DNA of 64,000 nt from Microlunatus elymi (GTDB lineage: Bacteria > Actinomycetota > Actinomycetes > Propionibacteriales > Propionibacteriaceae), in the NCBI RefSeq assembly GCF_007362775.1, contig NZ_CP041692.1, forward strand, positions 1,736,001 through 1,800,000, written 5' to 3'. The position numbers and the translations under genes were made by a program. This document shows positions 15,561 through 23,973 of this stretch, piece by piece (the stretch's first letter is position 1; each line of letters begins with the position of its first letter). The notes beneath the pieces are model-generated. The model had not been told where the DNA came from and did not search any database. It saw only the letters and a list, made by a program, of their open reading frames with translations.

Positions 15561-16790
15561 ATGGGACGTTCTCCGATGCCGATCGGGTCGTGGGGTCTTC
15601 TCCGTACGTACCCGATGGGCCACGGTAGGGATGGCAAGCCGACCTGGGTGAAGGCGGTTGCGCAGTACCGAGACTTCGACGGCGTGACGCGACAAGTTCA
15701 GGCGAGCGGGAAGTCAGTGACACAGGCGACGCAGAACCTTCGGAGCAAGCTGCAGAGTCGATCAGCCGCGGGGAGACATGGTGAGCTGACTGGGATGACC
15801 CGGTTCCGTACGGCGGCGGATGTGTGGTTGGAGAGGATGGACGGGATGGTGGCCGATGGCCGGCGGTCACCGGGCACGGTTGAGACCTATCGGCGGCAGC
15901 TGAAGAATCATGTCTTGCCCGCGATGGGTGAGATTCGCCTGGGTGAGGCGACGACGCCGTTGGTTGACAAGGTTGTTGGCAAGATCAAGACTGACGTGAG
16001 TGCAGCGACGGCGAAGAGCTGCCGAAGCGTGATTTCGGGCGTCCTCGGGCTGGCAGCCAGATACGGCGCGATCATCGTGAATCCGGTGCGCGACATCGAG
16101 CGGATAGAGGCGAAGCCGAAGAAGCCACCTCGGGCGCTGACGGCGGATGAGCGGATCGAGTTGTTGAAGCAGCTGCAGGAGGACGAGAAGGCTCGGCGGC
16201 GGGATTTGCCAGATCTGGTGTTCTTCATGTTGGCGACTGGCGTACGGATCGGTGAGGCCTTGGGGGTGGTGTGGTCGGAGGTCGACTTCGAGGCGGGGAC
16301 GGTCGAGATCACGAGCACCATCATCCGGGTTCGGCATGAGGGACTGTTGCGGAAGGATACGAAGAGTTCGGCGGGCAGACGAACGTTGGCCTTGCCGATG
16401 AGTGCCGTGGCCGTGTTGCGGCGTCGGTTCGCAACGGGTGCACGTCTTGATCAGCCGCTGTTTCCGAGCGTCCTGGGCGGCTTTCGGGACCCGGCGAATG
16501 TTCGTCGCGAGCTGCGGGATGCGCGGGGTGATGCTGCCTTGGCGTGGATCACATCGCACACGTTTCGGAAGACGGCGGCGACGATCTTGGATGAGGCTGC
16601 GTTGTCGGCCCGGCTGGTTGCGGATCAGCTGGGTCATAGCCGGCCCTCGATGACTCAGGATGTCTACATGGCGCGGCGGGCGGTGGACTCGCAAGCGGCG
16701 CTCGCGCTCGATGCCGCGTTAAGGGACACACTGGCCGAGAGCGAAAAGCATGGCAAAAGCATGACTGGACCGGAGGGTCGGGCTCGGTAA
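15561..16790 (+). CDS. int: tyrosine-recombinase integrase
   Basis: A 409-residue phage-type integrase. An N-terminal arm-binding/AP2-like region (YRDFDGVTRQVQASGKSV) and a SAM-like core-binding domain (residues ~75-160) precede the catalytic domain. Catalytic residues: Arg in TGVRIGEALGV, the His-x-x-Arg box HTFRKTAATIL, and nucleophile Tyr in SMTQDVYMARR. It recombines attP with the tRNA-Lys 3' end. The gene ends 20 bp before attR, as in other tRNA-targeting AICEs. It is intact, so the element may be excisable. Confidence 0.95.
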   Translation: MGRSPMPIGSWGLLRTYPMGHGRDGKPTWVKAVAQYRDFDGVTRQVQASGKSVTQATQNLRSKLQSRSAAGRHGELTGMTRFRTAADVWLERMDGMVADGRRSPGTVETYRRQLKNHVLPAMGEIRLGEATTPLVDKVVGKIKTDVSAATAKSCRSVISGVLGLAARYGAIIVNPVRDIERIEAKPKKPPRALTADERIELLKQLQEDEKARRRDLPDLVFFMLATGVRIGEALGVVWSEVDFEAGTVEITSTIIRVRHEGLLRKDTKSSAGRRTLALPMSAVAVLRRRFATGARLDQPLFPSVLGGFRDPANVRRELRDARGDAALAWITSHTFRKTAATILDEAALSARLVADQLGHSRPSMTQDVYMARRAVDSQAALALDAALRDTLAESEKHGKSMTGPEGRAR

Positions 16791-16795
16791 ACCGA

Positions 16796-16807
16796 GCTGA
16801 CTAGGGG
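16796..16807. repeat. 12-bp repeat inside attR (candidate integrase arm site)
   Basis: gctgactagggg lies 3 bp from the attR core and recurs in direct orientation at 3452-3463, 50 bp inside attL. In the excised circle the two copies would flank the attP core. Confidence 0.4.
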
Positions 16808-16810
16808 TTT

Positions 16811-16886
<76 letters not shown>

Positions 16887-16936
16887 GTGCGCGGAGAAAC
16901 AGTAGCAGCGACCGGCCCCGGACCTGAAATCGACGC

Positions 16937-18316
16937 GTTGACTCATCGAAAATGCCCGCGTAGGTCGTGTCGTTGACTCATCTCAAGTTGCCCGCGTGGG
17001 ACCTCTCGTTGGATGGAGCTCTCGATGGCGGCGCGGAAGGCGATCACTCAAGCCCAGTTGGACAAGTGGCCGAAGGCGACGAAGGCGGAGAAGTCGGCGA
17101 TCTTGGATGCGGTCTGCCAGGTGACGGGCTGGCATCGTGATCATGCCCGCAAGGCGATCCGGATCGCGTTGGCCCACCGTGCCCACGGTGGCCCGCCTCC
17201 GCGTAAGCAGCGTGAGCCGGTGCTGACCTACGACCAGGCCGCGGTCGATCTGCTGCAACGCTGTTGGGCCGTGCTGGACGGGCCGAGCGGCAAACGGTTG
17301 AAACCGGCCCTGGCCGACGTGTTGAACAACCTGGCCCGGCACGGCCACCTCGACGGCATCGACCCCACGGTGATCGCCCAGGTCCGGCAGATGTCACCGG
17401 CCACCATCGACCGCCGGCTGGCACCGGCCCGGATCGGTCTGGTCGCAGGCAAGGGCATCTCCCACACCCGGCCCGGATCGTTGCTGAAATCGTCGATCCC
17501 GATGAAAACCTGGCACGAGTGGAACGAGTCGATCCCCGGCATCATCCAGATCGACCTGGTCGGCCACGACGGCGGCGACGCCAACGGCCACTTCCACTAC
17601 AGCCTCGATGCCACCGATGTGGCCACCGGCTGGACCGAAACGATCACCGTCAGGTCCAAGGGCGAGCGGATCGTGGCCGCCGGGCTGGAACAGCTCTGGC
17701 TGCGTTTTCCCTTCCACGTCAGTGGAATCCACTCCGACAACGGTTCGGAGTTCATCAACCACCACCTGCTGAAATGGTGCACCACCCGCAAGATCAACTT
17801 CTCCCGCGGCCGCGCCTCACACTCCAACGATCAAGCCCACGTCGAGCAGAAGAACTGGTCGGTGGTCCGCCGCAACGTGGGCTACTACCGCTACGACAGC
17901 CCGCGCGAGCTCGACCTGCTGAACCAGGTCTGGCCGCTGGTCTCACTCCAGGTCAACCTGTTCCTGCCCCAGCAACGCCTGATCTCCAAAACCCGCCACG
18001 GCGCCACCGTCACCAAACGCCACGACACCGCCGCCACCCCGATGGATCGACTCCTCACCCGGTTCGGCGACATGGTCGACCCCCACGACCTTGACCGGTT
18101 GCAGACCCTGCACCACGACACCGACATCGAGCAGCTGAAATATCAGATCACCGACCTCCAGGCCAACCTGCTCGAACTGGCCCGACGCCGAGGCCAGGTC
18201 CAACGCCGAGCCAAGACCAACCACGTCTACCTCAGCAAACGCAAAATGCCCCGAACCAAGCGGGCACCTTCCGATGAGTCAACGACTCAAAACACGCGGG
18301 CATCTTGACATGAGGC
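16937..18316 (+). mobile_element. DDE insertion sequence with doubled terminal repeats (ISNCY-like)
   Basis: Each end carries two copies of a ~28-bp word, GTTGACTCATC followed by ATGCCCGCG. Left copies start at 16937 and 16972, and right copies (inverted) lie at about 18255-18283 and 18291-18316. A single transposase gene lies between. Exact termini and the target duplication are not clear by eye, so the ends are approximate to a few bases. It sits between the tRNA-Lys gene and the oxidoreductase gene. Confidence 0.85.
17013..18308 (+). CDS. DDE transposase, integrase-core family
   Basis: A 431-residue transposase. An N-terminal helical DNA-binding part (KWPKATKAEKSAILDAVCQV) is followed by a region ending in RPGSLLKSSIP. 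The rve-type catalytic core has D in IIQIDLVGHDGG, D in GIHSDNGSEFINHH and E in DQAHVEQKNW. The C-terminal part is basic (RRRGQVQRRAKTNHVYLSKR). The stop codon lies within the right terminal repeat. I place it with ISNCY-like elements by overall look; family assignment is uncertain. ATG 17013 used; ATG 17025 is equally possible. Confidence 0.88.
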   Translation: MELSMAARKAITQAQLDKWPKATKAEKSAILDAVCQVTGWHRDHARKAIRIALAHRAHGGPPPRKQREPVLTYDQAAVDLLQRCWAVLDGPSGKRLKPALADVLNNLARHGHLDGIDPTVIAQVRQMSPATIDRRLAPARIGLVAGKGISHTRPGSLLKSSIPMKTWHEWNESIPGIIQIDLVGHDGGDANGHFHYSLDATDVATGWTETITVRSKGERIVAAGLEQLWLRFPFHVSGIHSDNGSEFINHHLLKWCTTRKINFSRGRASHSNDQAHVEQKNWSVVRRNVGYYRYDSPRELDLLNQVWPLVSLQVNLFLPQQRLISKTRHGATVTKRHDTAATPMDRLLTRFGDMVDPHDLDRLQTLHHDTDIEQLKYQITDLQANLLELARRRGQVQRRAKTNHVYLSKRKMPRTKRAPSDESTTQNTRAS

Positions 18317-18330
18317 AACATGATCGAGGG

Positions 18331-19857
18331 TCAGGAGTCCAGCACGGCCATCGCGGCGCTGTGGCCGCCGAGGCCGCTGACGGCACCGCCGCGGCGGCTG
18401 CTGGAACCGCACAGCAGCAGTCCGGGGTGCTCGGTGGCCACACCCCAGCGTTCGGCCGGGGTCTCGGCTTCTTGATCATCATCTCGCCAGGGCCAGCTGA
18501 GGTCGCCGTGGAAGATGTGGCCGCCGGGCATGCCGAGCTCGGCCTCGATGTCGAGCGGTGTCATCAGCTCAAAGCAGGGGTCACCGTTGGCGTCAGTGGC
18601 GATGCAGTCGTACAGCGGTTCGGCCAGAAAACCCTTGATGCTGGCCTTCACCGCCCACTCCACAGCAATCGACCGGCCCGGTTCGTCGAAGAGATTCGCC
18701 GGGGCGTGCAGGCCGAAAAGCGTGAGCGTGTGCCAGCCCTTCTTGACCAACTCCGGGCCGAGGATGCTCGAGTCCGTGAGCGAGTGGCAGTAGACCTCGC
18801 ACGGGAACGGGGCTGGCAACTGGCCGGACATCGCGCGCTGGTGCGCAGCGCGAAGCTCCCGATAGCTCTGATGCACATGCAGCGTGCCGGCGAACGCGAT
18901 CTTCGGATCGAGTCCCGAGCGGAGCGTCGGCAGCCGTTGCAGCACCATGTTGATCTTGATCTGATTGCCGGCCGGTTTGGCTGTGGCCTTGCCGAGCAGG
19001 CGATCGAGCGTCCACCGAGCACAGTTCGCCAGCACAACTGGTGCCTGCCAGGATCGGCCGTCGGCAGTGACCGCACGCCAATGATCAACTTCTCGACTCA
19101 GCTCGGTCACGGCCACTTCGGTGATCAACTCGGCGCCGGCCGCAGAAGCCGAGCCAACCAGGGCATCCGCGACCGCGCCCATCCCGCCGACCGGCACCCG
19201 CCACTCACCGGTGCCCCGTCCGATCACGTGGTAGACGAAGCAGCGGTTCTGCACCAGCGATTGATCATGGACGTCGGCCTCGGTGCCGATCAGCGCATCG
19301 GTCAGCACCGTTCCGCGTACGACGTCATGGGCAAACCTGTCCGTGACCAGATCGCCGATGGGCCTAGCGGTCAACGCGTCCATCAGTTCGTCGCCGACGC
19401 GGCGGCGGATCTCGCCGACCTGGGGAAGCGGCTCGGTCAGGGTCGGTGCGACCACCGAGGCGAAGCGTTCAAGATCAGCATGGAATCGCTGCCAGGCCCC
19501 GTACTCCCGTTCGTTGCCGGTGATCTCGGCGAACGACGCACGCGTCGCGTCGCCTTCCGGGCGTTCCACGAGCAGTCCATGATCACCAACCGGTGTGTAC
19601 GAGCCGACGGTGCGGGAACGCAGTTCCAGGTCAAGATCAAGATCGGAAATGATCTTGTCCGGCAACAGCGACACCAGGTAGGAGAACCGGGACAGCCGGG
19701 CGTCGACGCCCGGAAACGTACGCTCTCCCGCAACTGCGCCGCCGAGCTGGCCGCGCGCCTCCAACACCACCACGGACCTGCCGGCGCGTGCCAGATAACT
19801 GGCGGCCACCAGCCCGTTGTGCCCGCCTCCGATGATCACCACGTCAGCGTCGGTCAT
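18331..19857 (-). CDS. phytoene dehydrogenase/PYROXD2-like FAD oxidoreductase
   Basis: A 508-residue flavoprotein. The N-terminus TDADVVIIGGGHNGLVAASY carries the Rossmann GxGxxG FAD motif, followed by VVVLEARGQLGGA. The C-terminal flavin motif LLLCGSSSRRGGAVSGLGGH closes the gene. This is the NAD(P)/FAD-dependent family related to CrtI-type desaturases and PYROXD2. No carotenoid genes are nearby, so a carotenoid role is not supported. ATG 19857 is used rather than an upstream in-frame TTG at 19869. Its 3' end is only ~15 bp from the IS right end, but the gene is complete. Confidence 0.88.
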   Translation of the reverse strand: MTDADVVIIGGGHNGLVAASYLARAGRSVVVLEARGQLGGAVAGERTFPGVDARLSRFSYLVSLLPDKIISDLDLDLELRSRTVGSYTPVGDHGLLVERPEGDATRASFAEITGNEREYGAWQRFHADLERFASVVAPTLTEPLPQVGEIRRRVGDELMDALTARPIGDLVTDRFAHDVVRGTVLTDALIGTEADVHDQSLVQNRCFVYHVIGRGTGEWRVPVGGMGAVADALVGSASAAGAELITEVAVTELSREVDHWRAVTADGRSWQAPVVLANCARWTLDRLLGKATAKPAGNQIKINMVLQRLPTLRSGLDPKIAFAGTLHVHQSYRELRAAHQRAMSGQLPAPFPCEVYCHSLTDSSILGPELVKKGWHTLTLFGLHAPANLFDEPGRSIAVEWAVKASIKGFLAEPLYDCIATDANGDPCFELMTPLDIEAELGMPGGHIFHGDLSWPWRDDDQEAETPAERWGVATEHPGLLLCGSSSRRGGAVSGLGGHSAAMAVLDS

Positions 19858-20006
19858 TCGTTCATCCAATCACCGGCGCCGGCGCGCGTCGACAACCCGC
19901 CGCTCCAGACCCGTATGGGCATCAGCCGCACCCAAGATCGTCTCCCGCGCGCGATATTTCGGTAGCGGGAGCGGGTTTTGCGCGCGGCTGTCTCGGGTGA
20001 CGGCGG

Positions 20007-20741
20007 TCAGCGGGCCGCGGCGATGCGCTGGCGGCGCAACTCGGTAACCTCCGGGCGGTCCAGCTTGGGCAACTCGGTCTTCAGCGCCAGCTCGAGGACG
20101 TGGTCGGCCAGCGCGGGGTTGCGGGCCAGGGCCGGGCCGTGGGGATAGATCGCGATCACGTTGCCCTGCTGGGCGCCGTCGGTGCCGTCGCCGCAGTTGC
20201 CGACGCCGACCTCGACCCGGGTGACCGGCCGGGCGTCCGGGCCGAGCCGGGTGTAGCCGCCGTGGTTCTCGAAACCGGTCAGCCACTGGTCCTCGCCGTC
20301 GTGTCCGATCCAGTGGCCGAGCAGCTCGCCGACGGCGCGCCGTGGACCGCGGGTGGTGGTCACGTCCAACAGCCCGAGCCCGGCGGTGACCGTGTCGTTG
20401 TCGCCGACGGTGAACGAGTTGCCGAGGATTTGATAGCCAGCACAGACGGCGAAGACCGCCGCGCCGCGTTCGACGGCGCGGTAGATGGTGCCGTCGGCCT
20501 TGAGCGCCTTCACCGCGGAGATCTGGGCCGCGTCCTCGCCACCGCCGAGCAGGTAGACGTCGCCGTCGGTGGGCAGCGGATCGCCCGGCTCGACCACCGA
20601 CAGCACCGGGTCGTAGCCACGCCAGGCAAGCCTCTTGATCAACACCGTCGCGTTGCCGCGATCACCGTAGATTCCCAACAGGGATTGGTAAAGCAGGACG
20701 ACGTGCACCCGCTTGCCGGCACCGTACGAGCTGACGCTCAC
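20007..20741 (-). CDS. gatD: lipid II isoglutaminyl synthase, glutaminase subunit GatD
   Basis: A 244-residue class I glutamine amidotransferase (CobQ/CobB type). It supplies ammonia to MurT for amidation of D-Glu in lipid II to D-isoglutamine. Seen: VHVVLLYQSLLGIYGDRGNA at the N-terminus, YLLGGGEDAAQ, nucleophile Cys in FAVCAGYQILG, and GFENHGGYT near the catalytic His region. The GTG start overlaps the murT stop by 4 bp, and the two genes form the standard operon. Amidated peptidoglycan is typical of Gram-positive actinobacteria. Length is normal. Confidence 0.96.
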   Translation of the reverse strand: MSVSSYGAGKRVHVVLLYQSLLGIYGDRGNATVLIKRLAWRGYDPVLSVVEPGDPLPTDGDVYLLGGGEDAAQISAVKALKADGTIYRAVERGAAVFAVCAGYQILGNSFTVGDNDTVTAGLGLLDVTTTRGPRRAVGELLGHWIGHDGEDQWLTGFENHGGYTRLGPDARPVTRVEVGVGNCGDGTDGAQQGNVIAIYPHGPALARNPALADHVLELALKTELPKLDRPEVTELRRQRIAAAR

Positions 20742-22060
20742 GCCAGTCCTCCCATCTTCCGCAACCGCTGGAACGGCGTGTACGTGGCGACGATGTCCAC
20801 CGGTTCACGATGCCCGAGCACCGCCTCACCAAGATCGGGTACGCAGTCGTGCTCGACCTCGGCGTAGGCCAACCGGACCGCCAGATCCTGCGCCCGCGGC
20901 CCGGTCGCGATCACCCTCCGACCGGCCAGCTGCTCGTACTCCACATCCCACAGCCAGGACACGTCCCGACCGTCGGCGGCCGCCGAATCGATCGCCAGGA
21001 TCACCGTCTCGGTCTGCACCAGCGGCAACGCCTCGGCCCAGCCGGCCGGATTCTTGGCCAGCAACAACCGAGCCGTGGTCGAGCCGAAGTGCGCGGTACC
21101 GAACCGACCGGCGGGCGAGGTCACCGTCTGCATGCCACCGATCGCGGTCTGCGGATCGATGCCGAACAACCCGGCCGCGGCCAGTGCGCACGCCGCGTTG
21201 CTGATGTTGAACTTGCCCGGCACCTGCAGCTGCGGATGCCAGACTCGCCCGTCCGGCGTACTGATCTTCTCGCCGACCACCCGGTAATCGGCCTGCGGCT
21301 CGGCCAGCGAACAGTCCCGGCAGCCCCAACTGGTGCCGCCGGCCGACTCCGTGCGCAGCAGCGTGCCGCCGCATTCGGGACACAGCGCCGCGTCCTGCAC
21401 CCAGCTGCCGGCGGTGTCGACCCAGACCGTCTGCTTCGCGGCGTGTGCGGCCCAGACCACCAGCGGTTCGTCCGCGTTGGCGACCACGACCGGACCCTCG
21501 TCGCCGGCGTCGATCAGCGCGTTGCGCCAGGCTCGGGCCAGCGCTTTGATCTCGTGATGGCGATCGAGCTGATCACGGCTGAAGTTCAACAGCACAAGGA
21601 CTTCCGGCTTGCCGAGCCGGACCACGTCGGCGACCACGCGTTCGTCGGTCTCCAGGATCGCGAGGTCGGCAGCGGGCTTGGCCGACAACGCCGAGGTGAT
21701 GCCGCTGTGCAGGTTGGCGCCGTCGGCGTTGTGCACCAGCCGATCGTCGCCGCCGACCGCGTTGCGTACGGCTGCGGTGAGCAGGTGGGTGGTGGTGGTC
21801 TTGCCGTTCGTCCCGGAGACCGCAGCGATCCGCCGTCCGGCCAGCAACTCGGCCATCGCCTTCGGGTCGACCTTGAGCATCACCTGGCCGCGGATTGCTG
21901 TGCCGGTGCCGCGGCCGGCCAGCCGGGACGCGGTTGCAGCAACGTCGCCGGCCCAGGTCGCGGCGCGCAGCCGGAGCCGGGGGATGATGCCCAACCGGGC
22001 GCGACGCGGGCCGGTCGGCACCAGTCCGGTGGTGGTCTCGGGTAACGGCATGGCGCCCAT
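20738..22060 (-). CDS. murT: lipid II isoglutaminyl synthase, Mur-ligase subunit MurT
   Basis: A 440-residue Mur ligase-like partner of GatD. The ATP-binding loop SGTNGKTTTTHLL, the Mur central domain (LLNFSRDQLDRHHEIKAL) and a Cys4 zinc ribbon insertion (CPECGG ... WGCRDC) are diagnostic of MurT. The C-terminal DUF1727-type domain ends the protein and would contact GatD. Starts at 22066 (GTG), 22060 and 22051 (ATG) are in frame; 22060 is used. It is divergent from glpD, separated by ~107 bp that should hold both promoters. Confidence 0.96.
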   Translation of the reverse strand: MGAMPLPETTTGLVPTGPRRARLGIIPRLRLRAATWAGDVAATASRLAGRGTGTAIRGQVMLKVDPKAMAELLAGRRIAAVSGTNGKTTTTHLLTAAVRNAVGGDDRLVHNADGANLHSGITSALSAKPAADLAILETDERVVADVVRLGKPEVLVLLNFSRDQLDRHHEIKALARAWRNALIDAGDEGPVVVANADEPLVVWAAHAAKQTVWVDTAGSWVQDAALCPECGGTLLRTESAGGTSWGCRDCSLAEPQADYRVVGEKISTPDGRVWHPQLQVPGKFNISNAACALAAAGLFGIDPQTAIGGMQTVTSPAGRFGTAHFGSTTARLLLAKNPAGWAEALPLVQTETVILAIDSAAADGRDVSWLWDVEYEQLAGRRVIATGPRAQDLAVRLAYAEVEHDCVPDLGEAVLGHREPVDIVATYTPFQRLRKMGGLA

Positions 22061-22167
22061 TCTCACCCATCGCGCGGGGTGCGACGATTCCGGCCGGGGA
22101 GCCCTCGTCGCCGTCCCATCCGCCCATTAGGCTCGCGGGGCGGGCACCCGACGGCTGACGGAGGAAC

Positions 22168-23973
22168 ATGATCGACAGCAGGCTGACCAGTGCGTCCCGT
22201 ACGGCCGCGCTGCAGCGGCTCCGCGACAGTGCGCAGGCCACTCATCAGCTCGACATCCTGGTGATCGGCGGCGGCGTCACCGGCGCCGGCATCGCGCTGG
22301 ACGCGGCTACCCGGGGACTGAACACGGCCGTGGTGGAGGCGCAGGATTGGGCGTCCGGCACGTCGAGCAAGTCCAGCAAGCTGATCCACGGCGGACTGCG
22401 CTACCTGCAGATGTTCGACTTCAAGCTGGTGCACGAGGCCCTGGTCGAACGCGGCCTGCTGCTCAGCCAGTTGGCGCCGCACCTGGTCAAACCGGTGCCG
22501 TTCCTCTACCCGCTGCACGGCCGATTCGTCGAGCGCGGCTACGTCGAGGCGGGCATCAGCCTGTACGACGTGCTCGCCAGCCTCAGCCGCGGTACGAAGG
22601 TCCGCGGCCAGCGTCGGCGTACGGTGCCCTGGCACAACTACATCGGGCATCGCAAGCTGATGCAGCGTTTTCCCGGGCTGCAGCCGGACGTCGCCCAGGG
22701 GGCGATCCAGTACTGGGATGCCTCGGTCGACGATGCCCGGTTCGTCGCCGATCTGCTCCGCACCGCACAGGCGTACGGAGCCCACCCGGCCAGCCGGACC
22801 CAAGTGACGAAGTTGATCAAGAACCCGGGCGGCGCGGTGATCGGCGCCGAGCTTGTTGATCTTGAAACCGGTGATCAGTTCGAGGCCCATGCGCAGACGG
22901 TGATCAACGCCACCGGGGTGTGGACGGACAAGACCGAGAAGCTGACCGGCGGCAGCGGAAGCCTGCACGTGTTGGCATCCAAGGGCGTACACATCGTGGT
23001 GCCGCGGGATCGGATCGACGGTAAGGCCGGATTGATCTTGCAGACCGCGACCAGTGTGCTGTTCGTCATCCCGTGGTCGCGCTACTGGATCATCGGCACC
23101 ACGGACACGCCGTGGAAGGAGGATGTCGCCAAGCCGGTGGCGACGTCGGCCGACATCGACTACGTGCTTGACCAAGCCAACTCCGTACTGGCGCAGAAGA
23201 TCGGCCGGGAAGACATCGTCGGCCATTACGCCGGACTGCGACCGCTGCTGCAACCCGGCACCACCGGCGACGGCACCTCGGCGAAGATCTCGCGTGAACA
23301 CACGGTCGCCTCGCCGGTGCCGGGAGTGGTGTCGATCGCCGGCGGCAAGTTCACCACCTATCGGGTGATGGCCAAGGACGCGGTCGATTTCGCGCTGGGG
23401 GAGCGGGCCGAACGGTTGCCGTCGGTGACCGCGAACGTTCCGCTGGTCGGTGCGGTCGGCTATCCCGGTGCCCGCGAACACACCCGGACGCTGGCTTTGC
23501 AATACGGCTGGGACGAGTGGCGGATCTCGCACCTGCTGCATCGCTACGGTGCCGAGATCATTCAGATCGCCCAACTGTGCGCCGACGATTCGTCGATGGC
23601 CAAGCCGTTGCAGCAGGCACCGGCCTACATCCGGGCCGAGATCGCCTTCGCGATCACGCATGAGGGTGCGCTGCATCTGGACGACATCCTCGCCCGGCGC
23701 ACCCGGATCGTCTACGAGGTGCCGGAGCAGGGGCTGGCCGCGGTGGACGAGATCGCTGACATCGTCGCGCCGATGCTCGGCTGGTCCGATGATCAACGCG
23801 AAGCGGAGGTCGACGCCTATCGCACCTGGACCCTGGCCGAGTTGGCGGCGATCAAGGAACCGGACGATCGGGCAGCGGTCGGGGTGCGCGAGGCGGTCGA
23901 CGAGCTGATTCCCATGCTGGACGGCGATTCGACTCAGTTCGGATCGAGTCGTCGTGCCCGCGACAGCAGGTAA
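22168..23973 (+). CDS. glpD: glycerol-3-phosphate dehydrogenase (FAD)
   Basis: A 601-residue FAD enzyme oxidising sn-glycerol 3-phosphate to DHAP, feeding electrons to quinone at the membrane. Seen: the FAD loop DILVIGGGVTGAGIALDAAT, the GlpD signature SSKSSKLIHGGLRYLQ, and the IIGTTDTPWKED and GGKFTTYRVMAKDAV motifs. The C-terminal DAO_C domain (residues ~410-540) is present. The length is slightly above E. coli GlpD. The last 40 bp overlap the 3' end of the convergent sigma factor gene. No glpF or glpK is adjacent. Confidence 0.95.
   Translation: MIDSRLTSASRTAALQRLRDSAQATHQLDILVIGGGVTGAGIALDAATRGLNTAVVEAQDWASGTSSKSSKLIHGGLRYLQMFDFKLVHEALVERGLLLSQLAPHLVKPVPFLYPLHGRFVERGYVEAGISLYDVLASLSRGTKVRGQRRRTVPWHNYIGHRKLMQRFPGLQPDVAQGAIQYWDASVDDARFVADLLRTAQAYGAHPASRTQVTKLIKNPGGAVIGAELVDLETGDQFEAHAQTVINATGVWTDKTEKLTGGSGSLHVLASKGVHIVVPRDRIDGKAGLILQTATSVLFVIPWSRYWIIGTTDTPWKEDVAKPVATSADIDYVLDQANSVLAQKIGREDIVGHYAGLRPLLQPGTTGDGTSAKISREHTVASPVPGVVSIAGGKFTTYRVMAKDAVDFALGERAERLPSVTANVPLVGAVGYPGAREHTRTLALQYGWDEWRISHLLHRYGAEIIQIAQLCADDSSMAKPLQQAPAYIRAEIAFAITHEGALHLDDILARRTRIVYEVPEQGLAAVDEIADIVAPMLGWSDDQREAEVDAYRTWTLAELAAIKEPDDRAAVGVREAVDELIPMLDGDSTQFGSSRRARDSR

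Noticed and set aside
18274-19965. Long plus-strand open frame of 563 codons
   Set aside because: It is antisense to the FAD oxidoreductase, which has clear Rossmann and C-terminal flavin motifs; the plus-strand translation is Arg/His/Gln-rich without any family pattern.
22063-23796. Minus-strand open frame of 577 codons over glpD
   Set aside because: Shadow of GlpD, which has all its FAD and substrate motifs; the antisense product is low-complexity Arg/Val/Gln-rich.
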